A DNA stretch of 64,000 nt from Pseudomonas subflava (GCF_023823685.1 NZ_JAMXBF010000005.1:62001-126000); one strand, 5' to 3'; shown: positions 19,459-29,112, numbered from the stretch's first letter. Numbers and translations: made by a program. The notes: a model not told the origin generated them from the letters alone.

Positions 19459-21717
19459 TCAGGCAGGCGCCTCTACCTGCAGCGCATCGACCCGCTGGAA
19501 GCCGCGTGGCAGCTTGTTGCCACGCCGCCCGCGCTCGCCCTTGTAGTGCTCCAGGTCGTCGGGCTTGAGCGACAGGGTGCGCTTGCCGGCCTGCAGCACC
19601 AGGGTGGCGCCGCTGGGCAGCACGGCCAGGTCGGTGAGGTATTCCTCGCGACTGGCCACGCGTTCACCGGGGATGCCGATGATCTTGTTGCCCTTGCCTT
19701 TGCCCAGTTGCGGCAGGTCGGCGACCTTGAACAACAGCAGGCGACCCTCGGTGGTCACCGCCGCCAGCCAGTCGTTCTCGACGCTGGCCACCGGCTTGGG
19801 CGGCACCACTTGGGCGCCATTGGGCAGGCTGAGCAGCGCCTTGCCGGCCTTGTTCTTGGCCTGCAGATCCTCGCCCTTGACCACGAAGCCGTAGCCGGCG
19901 TCGGAGGCGATCACGTACAAGGCGCTGTCGTCCGGCAGCAGCACGCAGTCGAAGCTCGCGCCCGGTGGCGGGGTCAGGCGGCCGGTCAGCGGCTCGCCCT
20001 GGCCGCGTGCGGAAGGCAGGCTATGGGCGGCCAGCGAGTAGCTGCGGCCCGTCGAATCGATAAATACGGCGTACTGGTTCGAGCGCCCCGGCGCGGCGGC
20101 CTTGAAGCCGTCGCCGGCCTTGTAGGACAGGCCGGTGGCATCGATGTCGTGGCCCTTGGCGCAACGCACCCAGCCCTTTTCCGAGAGGACCACGGTGACC
20201 GGCTCGGTCGGCATCAGCTCGGTTTCCGACAGGGCGCGGGCCTCGGCACGGGCGACGATCGGCGAGCGGCGCTCATCACCGTACTTCTCGGCGTCGGCGA
20301 GGATCTCCTGGCGCACCAACTTCTTCAGCTTGGCCTCGCTGCCGAGCAGGGCCAGCAGCTTGTCGCGTTCCTTGGCCAGCTCGTCCTGCTCGCCGCGGAT
20401 CTTCATCTCTTCCAGGCGCGCCAGCTGGCGCAGGCGGGTGTCGAGGATGTAGTCGGCCTGCACGTCGGTCAGGCCAAAGGTTTCCATCAGCACCGGCTTG
20501 GGCGAGTCCTCGGTGCGGATGATGCGGATCACCTCGTCGAGGTTGAGGAAGGCGATGAGCAAGCCTTCCAACAGGTGCAGGCGCTTCTCCACCTTGTCCA
20601 GGCGGAACTGCAGGCGGCGGCGCACGGTGCCCACGCGGTACTGCAGCCACTCGGTCAGCAGGGTGCGCAGGTCTTTCACCTGCGGCTTGCCGTCGAGACC
20701 GATGACGTTGGTGTTGACCCGGTAGCTGGACTCCAGATCGGTGGTGGCGAACAGGTGGGTCATCAGCTCTTCGGCATCCACGCGATTGGAGCGCGGGATG
20801 ATGACGATGCGGCAGGGGTTCTCGTGGTCCGACTCGTCGCGCAGGTCGGCGACCATCGGCAGCTTCTTGGCCTGCATCTGCGCGGCGATCTGCTCCAGCA
20901 CCTTGGCCCCGGAAACCTGGTGCGGCAGGGCGGCGACCACGATGTCGCCGTCCTCGACGCGGTACACGGCGCGCATGCGCACCGAGCCGCGGCCGGTCTG
21001 GTAGATCTTCAGCAGATCACTGCGCGGGGTGATGATCTCCGCCTCGGTGGGGAAGTCCGGGCCCTGCACGTGTTCCATCAGCTGTTCGACGCCGGCGCCC
21101 GGCTCGTCGAGCAGGCGCACGCAGGCGCTGGCGACTTCACGCAGGTTGTGCGGCGGCACGTCGGTGGCCATGCCCACGGCGATGCCGGTGGTGCCGTTTA
21201 GCAAGAGGTTGGGCAGGCGCGCCGGCAGGGTCGCCGGCTCGTCCATGGTGCCGTCGAAGTTCGGCACCCAGTCCACGGTGCCCTGGCCCAGCTCGGACAG
21301 CAGCACCTCGGAGTAGCGCGACAGGCGCGCCTCGGTGTAACGCATGGCGGCGAAGGACTTGGGATCGTCCGGCGCACCCCAGTTGCCCTGGCCATCGACC
21401 AGCGTGTAGCGGTAGCTGAACGGCTGGGCCATCAGCACCATGGCCTCGTAGCAGGCGCTGTCGCCGTGCGGGTGGTACTTGCCGAGCACGTCGCCGACGG
21501 TGCGCGCCGACTTCTTGTGCTTGGAGTCGGCGTCCAGGCCCAGCTCGCTCATGGCATAGACGATGCGGCGCTGCACCGGCTTGAGGCCGTCGCCGATGTG
21601 CGGCAGTGCGCGGTCCATGATCACGTACATGGAGTAGTTGAGATAAGCCTGCTCGGTGAAGTCGGCCAGCGACCGGCGCTCCACGCCTTCCAGGCTCAGG
21701 TCGAGGGTGTCGCTCAT
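19459..21717 (-). CDS. parC: DNA topoisomerase IV subunit A
   Basis: A 752-residue ParC, which decatenates daughter chromosomes with ParE. The breakage-reunion domain is at the N-terminus, with [32 protein letters not shown] and the catalytic Tyr127 in [11 protein letters not shown]. The quinolone-resistance positions are Ser87 and Glu91, the wild-type residues in P. aeruginosa numbering. The coiled coil and short C-terminal beta-pinwheel blades follow. Two small genes separate it from parE, all on the same strand. Confidence 0.97.
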   Translation of the reverse strand: MSDTLDLSLEGVERRSLADFTEQAYLNYSMYVIMDRALPHIGDGLKPVQRRIVYAMSELGLDADSKHKKSARTVGDVLGKYHPHGDSACYEAMVLMAQPFSYRYTLVDGQGNWGAPDDPKSFAAMRYTEARLSRYSEVLLSELGQGTVDWVPNFDGTMDEPATLPARLPNLLLNGTTGIAVGMATDVPPHNLREVASACVRLLDEPGAGVEQLMEHVQGPDFPTEAEIITPRSDLLKIYQTGRGSVRMRAVYRVEDGDIVVAALPHQVSGAKVLEQIAAQMQAKKLPMVADLRDESDHENPCRIVIIPRSNRVDAEELMTHLFATTDLESSYRVNTNVIGLDGKPQVKDLRTLLTEWLQYRVGTVRRRLQFRLDKVEKRLHLLEGLLIAFLNLDEVIRIIRTEDSPKPVLMETFGLTDVQADYILDTRLRQLARLEEMKIRGEQDELAKERDKLLALLGSEAKLKKLVRQEILADAEKYGDERRSPIVARAEARALSETELMPTEPVTVVLSEKGWVRCAKGHDIDATGLSYKAGDGFKAAAPGRSNQYAVFIDSTGRSYSLAAHSLPSARGQGEPLTGRLTPPPGASFDCVLLPDDSALYVIASDAGYGFVVKGEDLQAKNKAGKALLSLPNGAQVVPPKPVASVENDWLAAVTTEGRLLLFKVADLPQLGKGKGNKIIGIPGERVASREEYLTDLAVLPSGATLVLQAGKRTLSLKPDDLEHYKGERGRRGNKLPRGFQRVDALQVEAPA

Positions 21718-21730
21718 GCGTGCCTCATGG

Positions 21731-22258
21731 TCATTGCATCGATGTGGATTGGCGCAGCACCAGGGTGCCGCCCTTCTGGGTGAATTCGAGTTGCTTGAGG
21801 GCGCTCATGCCGAGCAGCACCTCGTCCCCGTCCATGCCGGGGGTGATCAGCGCCGCCACGTCGCGCAGCTGGATGTCGCCGAGCTGCAGCAGGCCGAGGC
21901 GGGTGCGCCAGCCGGTGGCGATGCCGTTGGCGGTGCGGATCTGCACCGCCGCGCCGGGCTTCAGGCCCAGTTCGCCGGCCAGCTTCTGCGGCACGGCCAC
22001 GGCGGTGGCGCCGGTGTCGAGCAGGAAGGTCACGGTGCGGCCGTCGATCTGCCCGTCCAGCACGTAGTGGCCGCCGCGGCTGCTGGCCAGGCTGACTTCG
22101 ATGTAGCCGTTGCCATGCACCGACTGCGGCTGGCGGTTGGGATTGTCGCGGCCGTCCTCCCAGTCGGCGAACCAGTGGGTGGCCAGGGCCAGCGCGGCGA
22201 TCCAGGCCAGCACCAGCATCACGCGGGCGGCACGCTGACCGGCAGGGCGTTCGCTCAC
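21731..22258 (-). CDS. Retropepsin-like aspartic protease (second copy)
   Basis: A 175-residue protein with one N-terminal membrane anchor ([18 protein letters not shown], about residues 13-30) and a periplasmic retroviral-type protease domain. The catalytic motif [13 protein letters not shown] has its Asp at 81, and the C-terminal [13 protein letters not shown] matches the fold. The GTG at 22258 overlaps the stop of the upstream gene (GTGA), so translation is coupled. Sequence around the active site resembles the protein at 3777-4427. In PAO1, from memory, two small genes also lie between parE and parC. Substrate unknown. Confidence 0.8.
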   Translation of the reverse strand: MSERPAGQRAARVMLVLAWIAALALATHWFADWEDGRDNPNRQPQSVHGNGYIEVSLASSRGGHYVLDGQIDGRTVTFLLDTGATAVAVPQKLAGELGLKPGAAVQIRTANGIATGWRTRLGLLQLGDIQLRDVAALITPGMDGDEVLLGMSALKQLEFTQKGGTLVLRQSTSMQ

Positions 22259-23253
22259 TTTGCGCTCCAGCCGCCGGCCGGTGGCTTGAACTGCCACAGC
22301 AGCGGGCGGCGCTCGCCGTCGGCCCGGGCCAGGTCGTTGTTGTCCAGGCCCAGCCAGGCGCCTTCCTCGTCCAGCCAGAGTGCCTCGGCGGCGCCGTAGG
22401 GCTCGGGATAGACGCGCCCGCTCTCCTGCGCGGCGGCGCTGAACGACCAGCACTTCTCTTGCGCGCCGGTACTCGGGTTGCGCCGGCAGATGCGGTGTTC
22501 CAGGCGCTCCAGGCTGAACAGTTTGTCGTCGTGGAAGACCAGGTCGCCGAAGCTGCGCGGGTAGCGCGTGTCGCTCTGGGGCGTGAGCGGCGAACGCAGC
22601 TGGCCCGCCTCGGACATCAGGATGCAGCCGCCGGTGCAGCGCCAGCGGCCCTTCTCCAGATGCAGCACCAGCAGGCCGCGGCGCTCGCGCTCGGCGGCCA
22701 GCCACAGGCGCGTGCCGGCGGGGTCGATGGCCAGGCCTTCGAGCAGCGCGTTGTGACGCAGCAGCATGCCGCTGGCGCGGGCCTGGCGGATCAGCGTGTC
22801 GGGCAGCGGCAGCCATTCGGCCATGCCGCTGGGGCCGACCTGCAGCAGCGCGACATGCGCCTCGCTGAGCAGATAGCGATTGCCCTTGTCGTCGCAGCCG
22901 ATGCTCTCGAAGTCCAGCTTGCCTGGGCGCACCAGATTGACCGCCCAGGTGCGCATGCGCAGGCCCCAGGGCAGGGCGCTGGGCGGCACCGGCGGTGCGT
23001 CGAAGGTCTCGGCGTCGGCCTGCCAGGCGCCGTCGCCCGGCTTGAGGCTGTACAGGCGGTCGTCTTCGCGGTCGGAAATCGCCAGCCATTCCTCGCCGCA
23101 GCGGGTCAGCCCGGACAGGTTGCCGCCGGCCATGCCCTCCACCGGGTGTTCGGCGAGCAGCTCCAGCTGGACGGGATCGGCCGGTTTTTCGGCGGCGAAC
23201 GTCGTGCCAGCCAGCAGCAGGCCGGCCAGGGCCAGGGCCAGGCTCAACCTCAC
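22255..23253 (-). CDS. Secreted phytase-like/esterase-like beta-propeller protein
   Basis: A 332-residue secreted protein with a signal peptide (ending TTFAA, residues 1-21). The mature sequence fits the esterase-like activity of phytase family: HPVEGMAGGNLSGLTRCG, LAISDREDDRLYSL, ESIGCDDKGNRYLLSEAH, LEGLAIDPAGTRLWLAAE, and EALWLDEEGAWLGLDNND, repeated blade-like units expected of a propeller. Four Cys residues could form disulfides. ATG overlaps the parE stop and its own stop overlaps the protease start, so parE, this gene and the protease are coupled. Activity is unproven. Confidence 0.65.
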   Translation of the reverse strand: MRLSLALALAGLLLAGTTFAAEKPADPVQLELLAEHPVEGMAGGNLSGLTRCGEEWLAISDREDDRLYSLKPGDGAWQADAETFDAPPVPPSALPWGLRMRTWAVNLVRPGKLDFESIGCDDKGNRYLLSEAHVALLQVGPSGMAEWLPLPDTLIRQARASGMLLRHNALLEGLAIDPAGTRLWLAAERERRGLLVLHLEKGRWRCTGGCILMSEAGQLRSPLTPQSDTRYPRSFGDLVFHDDKLFSLERLEHRICRRNPSTGAQEKCWSFSAAAQESGRVYPEPYGAAEALWLDEEGAWLGLDNNDLARADGERRPLLWQFKPPAGGWSAK

Positions 23254-25148
23254 GCCAGGACCTCGGCCAGGTTGCCCTTGGTTTCCAGCCAGCTCTTACG
23301 ATCGCCGGCGCGCTTCTTCGCCAGCAGCATGTCCATCACTTCGCGGGTCGCCTCGAAGTCGTCCAGGCCCAGCTGCACCAGGCGGCGGGTGTTGGGGTCC
23401 ATGGTGGTCTCGCGCAGCTGCGGCGGGTTCATCTCGCCGAGGCCCTTGAAGCGGGTGACCTGCGGCTTGCCACGGCGTTTCTCGGCCACCAGGCGGTCGA
23501 GGATGCCGTCGCGCTCGGCGTCGTCCAGGGCGTAGAAGATCTCCTTGCCCAGGTCGATGCGGTACAGCGGCGGCATGGCCACGTAGACGTGACCGGCCTC
23601 CACCAGCGGGCGGAAGTGGCGCACGAACAGGGCGCACAGCAGGGTGGCGATGTGCAGGCCGTCGGAGTCGGCGTCGGCGAGGATGCAGATCTTGCCGTAG
23701 CGCAGCTGCGACAGGTCGTTTGATCCCGGGTCGATGCCGATGGCCACGGCGATGTCGTGCACTTCCTGGGAGGCCAGGACTTCGCCGCCGTCCACTTCCC
23801 AGGTGTTCAGGATCTTGCCGCGCAGCGGCATGATGGCCTGGAACTCCTTGTCGCGGGCCTGCTTGGCAGAGCCGCCGGCGGAGTCACCCTCGACCAGGAA
23901 CAGCTCGGCGCGCATCGGGTCCTGGCCCGCGCAGTCGGCCAGCTTGCCGGGCAGGGCCGGGCCCTGGGTGATCTTCTTGCGCTCGACCTTCTTGCCGGCC
24001 TTGAGGCGGCGGCCGGCGTTGCCGATGGCCTGCTCGGCCAGCAGCAGGCCGGTTTCCGGATGCGCGTTGAGCCACAGGCTGAAGGCGTCTTTCACGACTC
24101 CAGACACGAAGGCGGCGGCCTCGCGGGAGGACAGCCGCTCCTTGGTCTGGCCGGAGAACTGGGCGTCCTGCATCTTCATCGAGAGGACGAAGGCGATGCG
24201 TTCCCAGACGTCTTCCGGCGCCAGCTTCACGCCGCGCGGCAGCAGGTTGCGGAACTCGCAGAACTCGCGCATGGCGTCCAGCAGACCCTGGCGCAGGCCG
24301 TTGACATGGGTGCCGCCCTGGGCGGTGGGGATCAGGTTGACGTAGCTCTCCTGCAGCGACTCGCCGCCCTCGGGCAGCCACAGCAGGGCCCAGTCCACCG
24401 CCTCCTTGTTGCCGGCCAGGCTGCCGCAGAACGGCTCCTCGGGCAGGCGCACGTGCTCGGTCACCGCGTCGACGAGGTAGGAGCGCAGGCCGTCCTCGTA
24501 GTACCAGCGGGTGGTCTCGCCGTTGTTCTTGTCGGCGAAGGTGACCTCCAGGCCCGGGCACAGCACGGCCTTGGCCTTGAGCACGTGCTTGAGGCGGCTG
24601 ATGGAGAACTTGGGCGAATCGAAATACTGCGGGTCGGGCCAGAAGCGCACGCTGGTGCCGGTGTTGCGCTTGCCGACGCTGCCGATCACTTCCAGGTCGG
24701 TGGCCTTGAAGCCGTCGGCGAAGGTCATGCGGTACTCGCTGCCGTCGCGCTTTACCTTCACTTCCACCTGATTGGACAGGGCGTTGACCACCGAGATGCC
24801 GACGCCGTGCAGGCCGCCGGAGAACTGGTAGTTCTTGTTGGAGAACTTGCCGCCGGCGTGCAGCTTGGTGAGGATCAGCTCGACCCCGGGGATGCCTTCT
24901 TCCGGGTGGATGTCCACCGGCATGCCGCGGCCGTTGTCGATCACTTCCAGCGAGTTGTCCTCGTGGAGGATGACCTGGATCGATTCGGCATGGCCGGCCA
25001 GCGCCTCGTCGACGCTGTTGTCGATGACTTCCTGGGCCAGGTGGTTGGGCCGCGCGGTGTCGGTGTACATGCCCGGGCGCTTGCGCACCGGGTCCAGACC
25101 GGACAGTACTTCGATGGCATCGGCGTTGTAGGCGTTCTGTTGAGCCAT
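23250..25148 (-). CDS. parE: DNA topoisomerase IV subunit B
   Basis: A 632-residue ParE, the ATPase subunit that pairs with ParC. The GHKL ATP-binding region is clear (VIDNSVDEALAGHA, VIDNGRGMPVDIHPEEG, SGGLHGVGISVVNALS), followed by the transducer and the TOPRIM domain with LVEGDSAGGSAKQARD and ILADADSDGLHIATLL. Length is standard. Its last bases overlap the start of the phytase-like gene. It lies 15 bases downstream of yqiA, as expected for the conserved nudF-yqiB-cpdA-yqiA-parE cluster. Confidence 0.97.
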   Translation of the reverse strand: MAQQNAYNADAIEVLSGLDPVRKRPGMYTDTARPNHLAQEVIDNSVDEALAGHAESIQVILHEDNSLEVIDNGRGMPVDIHPEEGIPGVELILTKLHAGGKFSNKNYQFSGGLHGVGISVVNALSNQVEVKVKRDGSEYRMTFADGFKATDLEVIGSVGKRNTGTSVRFWPDPQYFDSPKFSISRLKHVLKAKAVLCPGLEVTFADKNNGETTRWYYEDGLRSYLVDAVTEHVRLPEEPFCGSLAGNKEAVDWALLWLPEGGESLQESYVNLIPTAQGGTHVNGLRQGLLDAMREFCEFRNLLPRGVKLAPEDVWERIAFVLSMKMQDAQFSGQTKERLSSREAAAFVSGVVKDAFSLWLNAHPETGLLLAEQAIGNAGRRLKAGKKVERKKITQGPALPGKLADCAGQDPMRAELFLVEGDSAGGSAKQARDKEFQAIMPLRGKILNTWEVDGGEVLASQEVHDIAVAIGIDPGSNDLSQLRYGKICILADADSDGLHIATLLCALFVRHFRPLVEAGHVYVAMPPLYRIDLGKEIFYALDDAERDGILDRLVAEKRRGKPQVTRFKGLGEMNPPQLRETTMDPNTRRLVQLGLDDFEATREVMDMLLAKKRAGDRKSWLETKGNLAEVLA

Positions 25149-25163
25149 GGTCTCTCGGGGTCT

Positions 25164-25772
25164 TTAAAGGGTGGAAAAGTCGAAGTCGGCCCAGAGGGCG
25201 GGGGCGAAGCCGGCCAGTGCGAGAATCTCCGGGATGCGCAGGGCGAAGCCCTGGTAGCTGTGGTCACCGCCTTCCCGGATGTCCAGGCCGCCGCCCCGGT
25301 AGAAGGCCTCGGCCTGGCGGTAGTCCAGGGTTTCATCCAGCGTCTGCAGCCACACCCGATAGCGTGCGGGGTCGCGCGGCTCGGGCGTTTCCAGCTCGCG
25401 CAGGGCGGTGACGTGGTCGTGGGTCAACAGCCAGGTCTCGCCGGTGTAGTGGTTGGTCTGCTCGATTTCCTTGCCGCCGAACAGCCGGTGCGGACGCACG
25501 GCCGGGTTGATCAGCACGGCATCGAGGCCATGCTGCTCGGCGAGGAACGTGGAGTAGTAGCCGCCCAGGGAACTGCCGACCAGCAGCGGCCGGCCCAGCT
25601 CGGTGATCGCCGCCTGCAGCTGCTGCATGGCCTGACGCGGATGGTGGTGCAGGGCCGGCACGCGCAGTTGCCGGGCGATGCCACAGTGTTCGGCCACCTT
25701 CAGCAACTGGCTGGCCTTGGTCGAGGCCGGCGAGCTGTTGAGGCCGTGGATATAGAGGATGCTGGGATTCAT
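25164..25772 (-). CDS. yqiA: YqiA/YcfP-family esterase
   Basis: A 202-residue single-domain alpha/beta hydrolase. YIHGLNSSPASTKA is the conserved N-terminal signature. The nucleophile elbow is GSSLGG with Ser68. LINPAVRP, LLTHDHVTALRE and GGDHSYQGF supply the remaining catalytic elements. E. coli YqiA hydrolyses short acyl esters and palmitoyl-CoA in vitro. Gene order with parE and cpdA is conserved. There is no obvious Shine-Dalgarno before the ATG. Confidence 0.88.
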   Translation of the reverse strand: MNPSILYIHGLNSSPASTKASQLLKVAEHCGIARQLRVPALHHHPRQAMQQLQAAITELGRPLLVGSSLGGYYSTFLAEQHGLDAVLINPAVRPHRLFGGKEIEQTNHYTGETWLLTHDHVTALRELETPEPRDPARYRVWLQTLDETLDYRQAEAFYRGGGLDIREGGDHSYQGFALRIPEILALAGFAPALWADFDFSTL

Positions 25773-25889
25773 GGAGCGGGAGGCTACAAGCTAGGCGGCG
25801 CCAGCCGCAAGCATTGACATCCGGGGCCCGGGCCTGGCGCCCGTTTCCGGCTGCGGGGAAGTGGGAAGGACGGTGGGCGACGCGCAGGC

Positions 25890-26705
25890 TCAATAGCCCT
25901 TGATGCTGTAGTCCACCTCGAAATCGATGCCGGTGACCCGCGATACGCCGGTCTCCAGCCGCCCGTCGGCGTGCAGGCGCAGCCAGCGATAGCCGGGGGC
26001 CTCGCTGCCGACCTGGAATTCTTCGCTGCCCGGGGCGAACTGCACGCAGGTGGACGGCGAGGCGAGCAGGCGGATATCGCCTCGCTGGCGGTCGAACTCC
26101 TGATGCACGTGGCCCCAGAGCACCGCCCTGACCTGCGCGTGGCGTTCCAGCACGGCGAACAGGGCGTCCGGGTTGCGAATGCCGATCGGCTCCATCCACT
26201 TGCAGCCGATGGGCACCGGATGGTGATGGAAGCACACCAGGTGATGGCGTTCGGGCGCTTCGCTCAGCGCCTTCTCCAGCAGCGCCAGCTGGTCGTCGGC
26301 CAGGTAGCCGGGTACTGCGCCGGGAATCGAAGAATCGAGGAGGATAATGCGCCACTGGCCCAGGTCCACCACCGGTTGCAGCAGGTCGCTGCCGGCGCAG
26401 GCTTCGCGCATGGCGGGCAGCTCGTCGTGGTTGCCGGGGAACCAGCGGGTCGTGGCCTCGAGGCCCGAAGTGAGTTCGTGGAAATGCCGGTAGGAGGCCA
26501 CGCTGCCGTCCTGGGAGAGGTCGCCGGTGGCCAGGATCAGGTCGATGTCCTGCTGTTCAGCCCGTACCTGCTCGACCACCTTTTCCAGGCTGTCGTGCGT
26601 GTTCATGCCCAGCAGCTTGCCGTCCGGCTCGGCAAAAAGGTGGCTGTCCGACAGCTGCACCAGCAGAACCGGACGATCGGGGACAAGAGACGACGGGCGC
26701 GACAA
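25890..26705 (-). CDS. cpdA: 3',5'-cyclic-AMP phosphodiesterase CpdA
   Basis: A 271-residue class III calcineurin-like phosphodiesterase that hydrolyses cAMP and so tunes Vfr/CRP signalling. All five metal-binding motifs are visible: LSDSHLF, GDLSQDG, GNHDE, CFHHHPV and GHVHQEFD. I chose the TTG at 26705: it lies seven bases after AGGAG and gives SRPSSLVPDRPVLLVQLSDSH, the right distance to the first motif. An in-frame extension to 26864 lacks a ribosome site and is unlike the family. Confidence 0.93.
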   Translation of the reverse strand: MSRPSSLVPDRPVLLVQLSDSHLFAEPDGKLLGMNTHDSLEKVVEQVRAEQQDIDLILATGDLSQDGSVASYRHFHELTSGLEATTRWFPGNHDELPAMREACAGSDLLQPVVDLGQWRIILLDSSIPGAVPGYLADDQLALLEKALSEAPERHHLVCFHHHPVPIGCKWMEPIGIRNPDALFAVLERHAQVRAVLWGHVHQEFDRQRGDIRLLASPSTCVQFAPGSEEFQVGSEAPGYRWLRLHADGRLETGVSRVTGIDFEVDYSIKGY

Positions 26706-26867
26706 GGGCCAACTCCTGAGCGGGTTCCCAGGATTATGGTGGGTGAACGGCGATTCGGTAAACCCGACAAACGTGAACCTGTCACATTTGCGCGGTTGCA
26801 ACCTGGCCGTTTCATCGACTGCGCGATTCCCGCGGCCATGCGGCTCGCGAGGTCGCCGAGGCAACGG

Positions 26868-27314
26868 TCAGAGCACCGGGACGAGCTCGTGGCCGCAGGC
26901 GATGCAGTGGCTCAGCCATTCGCCGAGGAACAGGTTGAGCTGGGTCTTCTCGTCCGGCTGGTGCATGGCGGCGTTGGGATAGGGGTAGATGCTGCGGAAG
27001 CGCCGGGCGTTTTCCGCGCCGATCACCTCGGCCATGCGTGCGTCGTGGTAGGCCCGCACCTCCAGGCGCGGCACCGGCAGCCAGGGCAGGCTGTGCTCCT
27101 GGCGCACCTCCAGCGTGGTGGTGTAGGGGCAATTCTCGAGGACGCGAACCACCAGCACGCCGAGCAGCAGATCGCCCTGGCTGACCGCCACGCGGCGCTC
27201 GCCTTCGGCCTCGCGCATGTCCGGCAGCAGGCGCAGCAGGCGCGCATAGTTGGCCTCGCAGGCGGCCTGCAGCTCGACCAGGTCGACGCGGTAGCGCTCG
27301 CGCAGCAGGTTCAC
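26868..27314 (-). CDS. yqiB: DUF1249 protein YqiB
   Basis: A 148-residue protein of unknown function in the conserved DUF1249 family. It starts VNLLRERYRVDLVELQAACEAN and contains PYTTTLEVRQE, the acidic MAEVIGAENARRF and YPYPNAAMHQPDEKTQLNLFLGEWL, all characteristic. The GTG start at 27314 overlaps the nudF stop (GTGA). It is always found next to nudF and cpdA in gammaproteobacteria, but its role is not established. Confidence 0.9.
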   Translation of the reverse strand: MNLLRERYRVDLVELQAACEANYARLLRLLPDMREAEGERRVAVSQGDLLLGVLVVRVLENCPYTTTLEVRQEHSLPWLPVPRLEVRAYHDARMAEVIGAENARRFRSIYPYPNAAMHQPDEKTQLNLFLGEWLSHCIACGHELVPVL

Positions 27315-27910
27315 GCCCACAGCCCTCGCACTTCGGCGCGGTTCAGCGCCAGCCACTGCAGGGCGATGATGCTGGCGGCGTTATCGATGCGGCCATCCTT
27401 GATGGCCTGCAGGGCGCCTTCCAGGGGCCAGACATGCACGCGGATGTCCTCGCCTTCCTCGGCCAGGCCGTGCACGCCGCCGACGCCTTCGCTGTCGCAA
27501 CGGCCGAGATAAAGATGGACGCGCTCGTCGGAGCCGCCGGGGGAGGGGTAGTACTGGGTGATGGGCCAGAGCGCGGCGAGGGTCAGGTCGGCCTCTTCCT
27601 CGGCCTCGCGATGGGCGACTTCCTCGGGCTGTTCGTCCTTGTCGATCAGCCCCGCCACCAGTTCCAGCAGCCAGGGGTTGGCGCTCTTTTCCAGGGCGCC
27701 GACGCGGAACTGCTCGAGCAGCACCACGGTGTCGCGTTGCGGGTCATAGGGCAGCACGCAGACGGCGTCGTGGCGCACGAACAGCTCGCGGCTCAGCTGC
27801 GGGCCCATGCCGCCGGCGAACTGGCGGTGGCGCAGATGCAGGCGGTCCAGGCGGTAGAAGCCCTTGAAACAGGTCTCACGCTGGAGCACCTCGACATCGG
27901 CATGTGACAT
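27311..27910 (-). CDS. nudF: ADP-ribose pyrophosphatase (Nudix)
   Basis: A 199-residue NudF that splits ADP-ribose to AMP and ribose 5-phosphate. The Nudix box runs from Gly87 (GLIDKDEQPEEVAHREAEEE) with the metal-binding REAEEE at 101-106. One departure: the near-invariant Gly close to the end of the box is Asp108. FVRHDAVCVLPYD and YPSPGGSDERVHLYLG are family features. The ATG at 27910 follows GGGGAG. It is the first gene of a coupled unit with yqiB. Confidence 0.92.
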   Translation of the reverse strand: MSHADVEVLQRETCFKGFYRLDRLHLRHRQFAGGMGPQLSRELFVRHDAVCVLPYDPQRDTVVLLEQFRVGALEKSANPWLLELVAGLIDKDEQPEEVAHREAEEEADLTLAALWPITQYYPSPGGSDERVHLYLGRCDSEGVGGVHGLAEEGEDIRVHVWPLEGALQAIKDGRIDNAASIIALQWLALNRAEVRGLWA

Positions 27911-28070
27911 GCAACTCCCCCTTGTGCGGGGTCGCCCCCGCGTTCGTATCGCATCAGCGTTGAATGTGCGCGCCGCGGACATGCTTTGGCAAGGCCGCTC
28001 TCCGAACGTTCCCGGGCCGCGCGCCGGCGCCAAATAAAGAACCGCTCGGCATTTCCTGCAAATGGCAGTC

Positions 28071-28098
28071 TTTTGCATTGGCTACCGGCGAGTATACT
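28071..28098 (+). promoter_or_regulatory. Putative sigma-70 promoter of the PAS-protein gene
   Basis: TTTTGC (28071-28076), a 16-base spacer and TATACT (28093-28098) lie 36 bases upstream of the start codon. The -10 is strong, the -35 weak. Confidence 0.45.
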
Positions 28099-28134
28099 CG
28101 GCGACGTCTGTACCGACTCAACAGGGAGGTGGGT

Positions 28135-29013
28135 ATGCGCGCCGCAGAGCTGATCGATCTGCTCCGTCAGTACGATCCGGACACGGATATCCCGGTGGCC
28201 TATACCGACGCCGAGTTCGGTGCGGAGCCGCAGCTACGCGTGGCCAGCTGTTACAGCAGCGGCGACACGCGCTGCTACCAGAACCTGGTGGAGCAGGCCC
28301 AGGAAGGCCTGGTGGTGCTCGACCCCTTCGGTCGCGTCACCTACATGAACCCCTTCATGCAGCAGTTCCTCGGCTATTCCCCGGCCGAGGCGTTGGGCCG
28401 CCCGCTGGCCCAGGTGATTTCCGCCGACCTGGTCGAGGTGGTGCTGATGCAACGTCGCCAGGGGCCATCGGCCGAGCGCTACCCGATGCGCATCGAGGCT
28501 CGCGACGGACGGGTGCGCTGGGTGCAGATGAGTGCCACGCCGATTCCCAGCGCCGACGGCAGCGACCGTGGCAGCCTGCTGACCATCACCGACATCTCTC
28601 ATCGCGAGAGCCACGCCGACAAACTGGGCGACCAGGAAAACCTCGGGCAGAAGGTCTGGCGCATCTCTGAGCAGCTGGACAGCCTCAAGTCGCTGCGCCT
28701 GAACCTGTTGGCCGAGCTCGAGGCGCTGCAGGATTCGCCGCGCATCGCCGCCACGCCGTACTGGCACCAGCAGCGTTACCTCTATCTGGTACGCCCGCAG
28801 AAGGATGGCAAGCGCGTGCGCGAGTACGTCGGCGCGCAGCCGGAGCGGATCAGCGAAGCCCTGGCCGCCGTGCGCCGCGAGCAGCGCTACCAGGACGTGT
28901 GCCGCGAGCTGCAGGAGATGGAGGAGAAGATCCGCACTTCCACCTTCAAGCTGGACAGCTTCCTCTGGGAGCTGGCCAGGGTGCCGCAGAACTTGCACAA
29001 GCTGGTGAGCTAG
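28135..29013 (+). CDS. PAS-domain protein with C-terminal DUF6788-like region
   Basis: A 292-residue cytoplasmic protein. Residues ~45-155 form a PAS domain (VEQAQEGLVVLDPFGRVTYM, MNPFMQQFLGYSPAEALGRPL, and PAC-like WVQMSATPIPSADGS). A helical linker follows, then ~residues 200-290 with RYLYLVRPQKDGKRVREYVG, reminiscent of DUF6788, and a coiled coil. No kinase, HTH, GGDEF or EAL output is present. AGGGAGG precedes the ATG at 28135. It lies upstream of the acyl-product operon but is separated from it by a hairpin and an operator, so it may regulate it or be independent. Confidence 0.8.
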   Translation: MRAAELIDLLRQYDPDTDIPVAYTDAEFGAEPQLRVASCYSSGDTRCYQNLVEQAQEGLVVLDPFGRVTYMNPFMQQFLGYSPAEALGRPLAQVISADLVEVVLMQRRQGPSAERYPMRIEARDGRVRWVQMSATPIPSADGSDRGSLLTITDISHRESHADKLGDQENLGQKVWRISEQLDSLKSLRLNLLAELEALQDSPRIAATPYWHQQRYLYLVRPQKDGKRVREYVGAQPERISEALAAVRREQRYQDVCRELQEMEEKIRTSTFKLDSFLWELARVPQNLHKLVS

Positions 29014-29054
29014 AGCCTCGCGACCGGCTTTTTCGACCACGGTTCCGTCAACGG

Positions 29055-29080
29055 CCGCCCCATTCCGGGGCGGTTGTCGT
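29055..29080 (+). terminator. Probable terminator of the PAS-protein gene
   Basis: CCGCCCC (29055-29061) pairs with GGGGCGG (29067-29073) over a 5-nt loop, followed by a T-rich stretch (TTGTCGTTT). The T-run is interrupted, so termination may be partial. Confidence 0.55.
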
Positions 29081-29094
29081 TTCTGCGCTCTGAA

Positions 29095-29112
29095 TATCTG
29101 TGATCACAGATA
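29095..29112 (+). promoter_or_regulatory. Palindromic operator candidate in AT-rich leader
   Basis: TATCTGTGATCACAGATA is a perfect 18-bp palindrome centred at 29103/29104. It opens an AT-rich stretch (to about 29155) that stands out from the GC-rich surroundings and holds the likely promoter of the downstream operon. The core TGTGATCACA resembles a compressed CRP/Vfr-type or GntR/TetR-family site. The regulator cannot be identified from the sequence. Confidence 0.55.

Noticed and set aside
26706..26864. Upstream extension of cpdA
   Set aside because: No ribosome site, non-family sequence; the TTG at 26705 with AGGAG explains the start.
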